Assembly: GCF_016735615.1 (NCBI RefSeq)
Contig: NZ_JAERSF010000001.1
Coordinates: 434,001-498,000 of the forward strand
DNA from: Flavobacterium tagetis
GTDB lineage: Bacteria; Bacteroidota; Bacteroidia; Flavobacteriales; Flavobacteriaceae
DNA: 64,000 bases
Direction: 5' to 3'
Numbering within the stretch: position 1 is the first letter of the stretch; each line of letters begins with the position of its first letter. The notes beneath the pieces were generated by a model. That model had not been told where the DNA came from, did not search any database, and saw nothing but the letters and a program-made list of their open reading frames with translations. A program made the translations under genes and the position numbers. Below are positions 62,345 to 64,000 of the stretch, piece after piece.

Positions 62345-63100
62345 ATGGAAAAACTAAAAAACAAAACTGCTTTTATTACAGGCGGAACCAACGGAATGGG
62401 TTTTGCAACTGCTCAGGAATTTATTAATAATGGAGCAAAAGTAATTATAACGGGACGTAGTGAAAATACAGTAAATAAAGCCGTACAAGAATTAGGAAAA
62501 AATGCAATCGGAATTGTTTCGAACGCAGGACAGTTATCAGACATTTTCGAACTTCAAAATCAGATAAAAAAGTATACTGACAGTATAGATATCCTATTTG
62601 TAAATGCCGGATATGGAAAATTCAATTCTATTGAAAACGTTACGATTAAAGAGTTTGATGAGGTTTTTGATATGTTGGTTAAAGGAACTTTTTTTACCGT
62701 ACAGCAGGTTTTGCCATTAATGCCAGAAGGAAGTTCGATTATTTTAAATACTACTTTTTTAACCGATATTGGCCAGTCCAATATGTCAATTTATACAGCT
62801 GCAAAAGCTGCGGTTCAATCTTTTATCAAAACTTTTGCGGCAGAATGCACTTCAAAAAAAATACGTGTAAACGGAATCAGTCCGGGTTATATTGCCACAA
62901 ATATTTTTAATAATACGGGTATGAATCAGGAAAACATCAAAAATACAATTGACGCCGTTACGCCTACTCTTCCGTTTAAACGTTTTGGAGAACCTTCAGA
63001 AATTGCCAAAACAGCACTCTTTCTAGCCTCAGATGATGCTTCTTATATTCACGGAATTGAATTAAGAGTTGACGGCGGTTTATCAAAAACAAAACCATGA
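62345..63100 (+). CDS. short-chain dehydrogenase/reductase
   Basis: A 251-residue classical SDR. The cofactor loop is TGGTNGMGFA (T-G-x3-G-x-G), then NAGYG, the catalytic region with IYTAAKAAVQ (YxxxK), and the C-terminal ISPGYIATNIF and VDGGLSKTKP. The substrate is unknown. It is translationally coupled (4-nt overlap) to a 2OG-Fe(II) oxygenase and shares its promoter box with the Ada-like gene, so a role in alkylation or aldehyde stress is suggested (inference). Confidence 0.9.
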   Translation: MEKLKNKTAFITGGTNGMGFATAQEFINNGAKVIITGRSENTVNKAVQELGKNAIGIVSNAGQLSDIFELQNQIKKYTDSIDILFVNAGYGKFNSIENVTIKEFDEVFDMLVKGTFFTVQQVLPLMPEGSSIILNTTFLTDIGQSNMSIYTAAKAAVQSFIKTFAAECTSKKIRVNGISPGYIATNIFNNTGMNQENIKNTIDAVTPTLPFKRFGEPSEIAKTALFLASDDASYIHGIELRVDGGLSKTKP

Positions 63101-63801
63101 AAACAAAAATAGAATCTCTAAATTGGGAAAACATCACAGAATCTATGCACGAAAATGGATTTGCCGTTCTACAAAATATTCTGAGTAATGATGAATGTGA
63201 ATCATTAAAAGCCAATTATTCGAATCCCAATTTATACCGAAAAACGGTTGTAATGGAACGCTACCGATTTGGCTTAGGCGAATACAAATATTTCAATTAT
63301 CCGCTTCCAGATTTAATTCAGAACATTCGATCTGCAATCTATCCGAAATTAGCGCCAATTGCAAATGCTTGGATGAAAGTCTTAAATATCGATACAGTAT
63401 TTCCAATCAAACATGAAGATTTGCTAAAACAATGCCATGACAATAATCAACTGAAAGCTACAGTTTTAATTTTAAAATATGGCAAAAGCGGTTTTAATAC
63501 ACTTCATCAGGATTTATATGGCGATGTTTATTTCCCTATTCAAATTGTGCTTTTTTTAAATGAACCAGATGAAGATTTTACTGGCGGCGAATTTGTTTTG
63601 ACACAACAAACGCCAAGAGCACAATCTAAAGCGATTGTCTTAAAACCTAAAAAAGGAGATATTCTAGTTTTTACAACCAATTTCAGACCTGTAAAAGGTA
63701 CGAAAGGCTATTATCGTGTGAATATGAAACATGGTGTAAGCGAAGTACATTCGGGTGAAAGATATACACTGGGAATTATTTTTCATGATGCGCTTTCGTG
63801 A
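63097..63801 (+). CDS. 2-oxoglutarate/Fe(II)-dependent oxygenase
   Basis: A 234-residue jelly-roll dioxygenase. The iron motif H137-x-D139 is in TLHQDLYGD, and the distal His is in NMKHGVSEVHSGER (H212 or H218) with the 2OG-binding Arg222. FTGGEFVL and GDILVFTTNF are typical strands. It is not a canonical AlkB (the AlkB RxNxTxR motif is absent), and resembles the uncharacterised COG3826-type oxygenases. It shares a transcript with the SDR and stands in the Ada-type regulon, so a DNA- or nucleotide-damage role is possible but unproven. Confidence 0.82.
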   Translation: MKTKIESLNWENITESMHENGFAVLQNILSNDECESLKANYSNPNLYRKTVVMERYRFGLGEYKYFNYPLPDLIQNIRSAIYPKLAPIANAWMKVLNIDTVFPIKHEDLLKQCHDNNQLKATVLILKYGKSGFNTLHQDLYGDVYFPIQIVLFLNEPDEDFTGGEFVLTQQTPRAQSKAIVLKPKKGDILVFTTNFRPVKGTKGYYRVNMKHGVSEVHSGERYTLGIIFHDALS

Positions 63802-63807
63802 ATATTT

Positions 63808-63929
63808 TTTTTTCGCCACGAATTCACGAATTATTATTTTAAATTCTTTGCGATTATTTATTCGAATTAATTCGAATAGTTTCTGATAAAATATGTAAAA
63901 GAATAATTCGTGAATTCGTGGCGAAAAAA
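63808..63929. repeat. palindromic repeat, copy 2
   Basis: Inverted arms extend about 28 bp: 63808-63835 (GCCACGAATTCACGAATT core) and 63902-63929. The interior is conserved with copy 1 at 62153-62260 (TCTTTGCGATTATTTATTCG). The two copies bracket the SDR-oxygenase pair. The repeat lies between the oxygenase and the gene at the right edge. Confidence 0.85.
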
Positions 63930-63945
63930 CAAAACACAAAACAGT

Positions 63946-64000
63946 ATGTTTGAGCATAACAAAATAACCGATTCAGATCTTCGAAATAAAATTAAAAAAG
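63946..64000 (+). CDS. start of a gene cut by the window edge (possible Ada metal-binding domain protein)
   Basis: Only 18 codons are visible: MFEHNKITDSDLRNKIKK. This opening resembles what I recall of small flavobacterial proteins that carry only the Ada metal-binding domain (they start with a His/Asn-rich MxxHxxIxDxDLRxxIK pattern). If so, it supplies the zinc domain absent from the Ada-like protein at 61302-62144. The identification rests on memory of a short N-terminus and on context, and is tentative. Confidence 0.4.
   Translation, partial: MFEHNKITDSDLRNKIKK

Noticed and set aside
62153..63929. Composite transposon around the SDR-oxygenase pair
   Set aside because: The repeats are palindromic, carry no transposase and show no target-site duplication that I can see; only bracketing by a repeat family is claimed.

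Overview
The window looks like a chromosomal segment of a Flavobacterium-type Bacteroidota. It is AT-rich, and intergenic regions repeatedly carry the flavobacterial promoter pattern TTG-N17-21-TAnnTTTG with little Shine-Dalgarno signal. Gene content agrees: a DUF2723/GT117 membrane protein, a bacterial geranylgeranylglyceryl-phosphate synthase, a DUF4301 protein, many small lipoproteins, and a TonB receptor under a TPP riboswitch. I see no phage, transposase, rRNA or CRISPR array. Most of it is core genome with short accessory stretches and several families of palindromic intergenic repeats.

Layout. 1-4.7 kb: rimP-nusA-infB (minus; infB runs off the left edge) behind a promoter and a terminator-like leader hairpin. 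4.8-8.1 kb: a two-domain universal stress protein, an aldehyde dehydrogenase and an AraC regulator. 8.1-8.5 kb: two tandem tRNA-Gln(TTG) units, each with its own promoter and terminator. 8.6-14.3 kb: GT117-like membrane protein, NodB deacetylase, a thioredoxin-fold protein without its CxxC, and a metallophosphoesterase. 14.4-17.3 kb: an OmpR/histidine-kinase pair flanked by two small secreted Lys/Ala-rich proteins that share an 11-bp tandem operator. 17.5-24.5 kb: polA, a secreted protein, a LacI regulator and two Tat-type ferritin-like proteins. 24.6-27.6 kb: rplM-rpsI, rpsB, tsf. 27.6-32.4 kb: M3 peptidase, queuosine-precursor transporter, lipoproteins, tag.

32.5-39.7 kb is a thiamine operon behind a TPP riboswitch: thiS-thiC-thiE/tenI-like-thiD-thiE-thiG-thiH-thiF. 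A second TPP riboswitch (minus strand, 47.75-47.83 kb) precedes a TonB-dependent receptor. Upstream of that on the same strand lie a PnuC/PnuT-type permease and a NadR-like kinase fused to DUF4301, which together suggest thiamine uptake and salvage. Between these blocks lie MOSC, aat, a DUF3127 protein with an SSB-like tail, a flavin reductase, an orphan histidine kinase, HIT, greA and a Rieske-like lipoprotein.

51-58 kb: GGGP synthase, a cysteine-free Crp/Fnr regulator next to an FNR-like palindrome that precedes a small membrane protein and a truncated hemoglobin, a phosphopantetheinyl transferase, ahcY, and a patatin/beta-barrel (type Vd-like) protein. 58-64 kb: small hypotheticals, an SMR pump, GNAT, then an alkylation-response-like block. 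That block has an AraC-MGMT (Ada C-terminal half), an SDR and a 2OG-Fe(II) oxygenase sharing an upstream box at identical spacing, two related 110-120 bp palindromic repeats around the SDR-oxygenase pair, and at the right edge the first 18 codons of a gene that may encode the missing Ada metal-binding domain.

The most interesting observations are the small-protein/two-component regulon, the shared box of the Ada-like block, the second TPP riboswitch with a start-codon hairpin, the kinase-DUF4301 fusion and the Crp/Fnr-hemoglobin operator.
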